Source: Burkholderiaceae bacterium (GTDB lineage: Bacteria; Pseudomonadota; Gammaproteobacteria; Burkholderiales; Burkholderiaceae). Taken from it: a DNA stretch of 6,105 nt. Position numbers and translations under genes: made by a program. Within the stretch, counting starts at the first letter, position 1. Every line of letters starts with the position of its first letter. This document shows positions 5,396-6,105 of this stretch, in pieces. The stretch is taken from positions 1 through 6,105 of the forward strand of contig JAKONL010000118.1 in NCBI GenBank assembly GCA_022701965.1. The letters run 5' to 3'. The notes under the pieces are model-generated. The model was not told where the DNA came from and ran no database searches. It saw only the letters and a program-made list of their open reading frames with translations.

Positions 5396-6105
5396 ATGGA
5401 TCTCCCTTCGCTCACGGCCGGCAAGCGGTTCACGCTGCCCCGCCCTCCGTTGTCCGCCGACGCGCTGCTGCTCGGCCAGCTTGCCGAGCGCGAGAAGAAG
5501 GCCGGGCGCGCGACCGCGATCTTCACCGCCGACGCCAACGATGCGCAGCGGCTCATCGACGAGCTGCGCTTCTTCGCCCCCGACCTGCGCTGCGCCCTCT
5601 TCCCGGACTGGGAGACGCTGCCCTACGACAGCTTCTCGCCGCACCAGGACCTGATCAGCGAGCGCCTGGCCACGCTCTGGCGCATCAGCCAGAAGGAGGC
5701 CGACGTGGTTCTGGTCCCGGCAACGACCGCGCTCTACCGCCTCGCACCGCCGTCGTTCCTGGCCGGCTACACCTTCCACTTCAAGACCCGGCAGAAGCTG
5801 GAGGAGTCGAAGCTCAAGGCGCAGCTCACGCTGGCCGGCTACAGCCATGTCACGCAGGTGGTGAGCCCGGGCGAATACGCGGTGCGCGGCGGGCTGATCG
5901 ACCTGTTCCCGATGGGCTCGCTGGTGCCGTTCCGGGTCGACCTGTTCGACGACGAGATCGATTCGATCCGCACCTTCGACCCCGACACGCAGCGCAGTCT
6001 CTATCCGGTCCCGGAAGTGCGCCTGCTGCCCGGCCGCGAGTTCCCGATGGACGACGACGCGCGCGCGCGTTTCCGCAGCCGCTGGCGCGAACTGCTCGAC
6101 GGCGA
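5396..6105 (+). CDS. mfd: Transcription-repair coupling factor Mfd, N-terminal 236 residues (runs off right edge)
   Basis: Mfd removes RNA polymerase stalled at DNA lesions and recruits UvrA, giving transcription-coupled nucleotide excision repair. Only the first 236 codons of a protein of about 1,150 residues are here. The segment is the N-terminal UvrB-like module that binds UvrA. It shows LFPDWETLPYDSFSPHQD (68-85) followed by ISERLATLW, a VLVPATTALYRL stretch (105-116), GYSHVTQVVSPGEYAVRGG (148-166), the LIDLFPMGS stretch, and then VDLFDDEIDSIRTFDPDTQRS. These align closely with E. coli Mfd as I recall it. As expected for Mfd, this module has no Walker A motif; the helicase motor lies beyond the window edge. 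The ATG at 5396 has no in-frame ATG, GTG or TTG just upstream and no strong Shine-Dalgarno. The gene diverges from ispD, and a hairpin lies in its probable leader. Some GC-rich bacteria have mfd beside isp genes, which fits this layout. Confidence 0.96.
   Translation, partial: MDLPSLTAGKRFTLPRPPLSADALLLGQLAEREKKAGRATAIFTADANDAQRLIDELRFFAPDLRCALFPDWETLPYDSFSPHQDLISERLATLWRISQKEADVVLVPATTALYRLAPPSFLAGYTFHFKTRQKLEESKLKAQLTLAGYSHVTQVVSPGEYAVRGGLIDLFPMGSLVPFRVDLFDDEIDSIRTFDPDTQRSLYPVPEVRLLPGREFPMDDDARARFRSRWRELLDG

Noticed and set aside
5306..5848. A 180-codon minus-strand open frame opposite the start of mfd
   Set aside because: It is antisense to conserved Mfd sequence and shows no motif.
1..6105. 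Mobile element, phage, defence system, CRISPR array, tRNA or rRNA
   Set aside because: I saw no transposase or integrase motifs, spaced direct repeats, terminal repeats or structural RNA sequence; every long stretch is explained by conserved chromosomal genes.

Overview
The window reads as ordinary chromosomal DNA of a GC-rich betaproteobacterium, most likely of the order Burkholderiales. The evidence is the gene order (divergent mfd and ispD-ispF, with ispF convergent to an ompR-envZ operon), the strong third-position GC bias that opens long false reading frames, and the OmpR, EnvZ, IspD, IspF and Mfd sequences themselves. I cannot name a genus from sequence alone. There is no sign of a mobile element, phage gene, CRISPR array, tRNA or rRNA, and no obvious novel system.

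Layout. Bases 1-1556 carry three minus-strand genes. Upstream to downstream these are a small putative exported protein (1215-1556), a periplasmic SIMPL/DUF541 protein (456-1175, TTG start) and the N-terminal 130 residues of an alpha/beta hydrolase (from 391, running off the left edge). Their gaps of 39 and 64 bp allow one transcription unit. Bases 1557-1729 are a divergent control region with two short dyads and a GTTACA-type motif. On the plus strand follow ompR (1730-2461) and envZ (2481-3989), a complete two-component pair bridged by a seven-codon ORF that overlaps the ompR stop and the envZ start. ispF (4009-4518) and ispD (4515-5258) lie on the minus strand, overlap by ATGA and converge on envZ with only 19 bp between stop codons. 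A 137-bp divergent region follows, with a hairpin in the probable mfd leader. The first 236 codons of mfd (5396 onward) run off the right edge.

How the genes work together. EnvZ and OmpR form an inner-membrane sensor kinase and DNA-binding response regulator. IspD and IspF catalyse two non-consecutive steps of the MEP isoprenoid pathway; IspE, which acts between them, is not here. Mfd couples stalled transcription to nucleotide excision repair. The left-hand group encodes envelope or accessory proteins of unassigned physiological role.

The points most worth a second look are the mini-ORF between ompR and envZ, the dyads and GTTACA motifs in front of ompR, the small exported protein, and the hairpin before mfd. 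All are modest observations.
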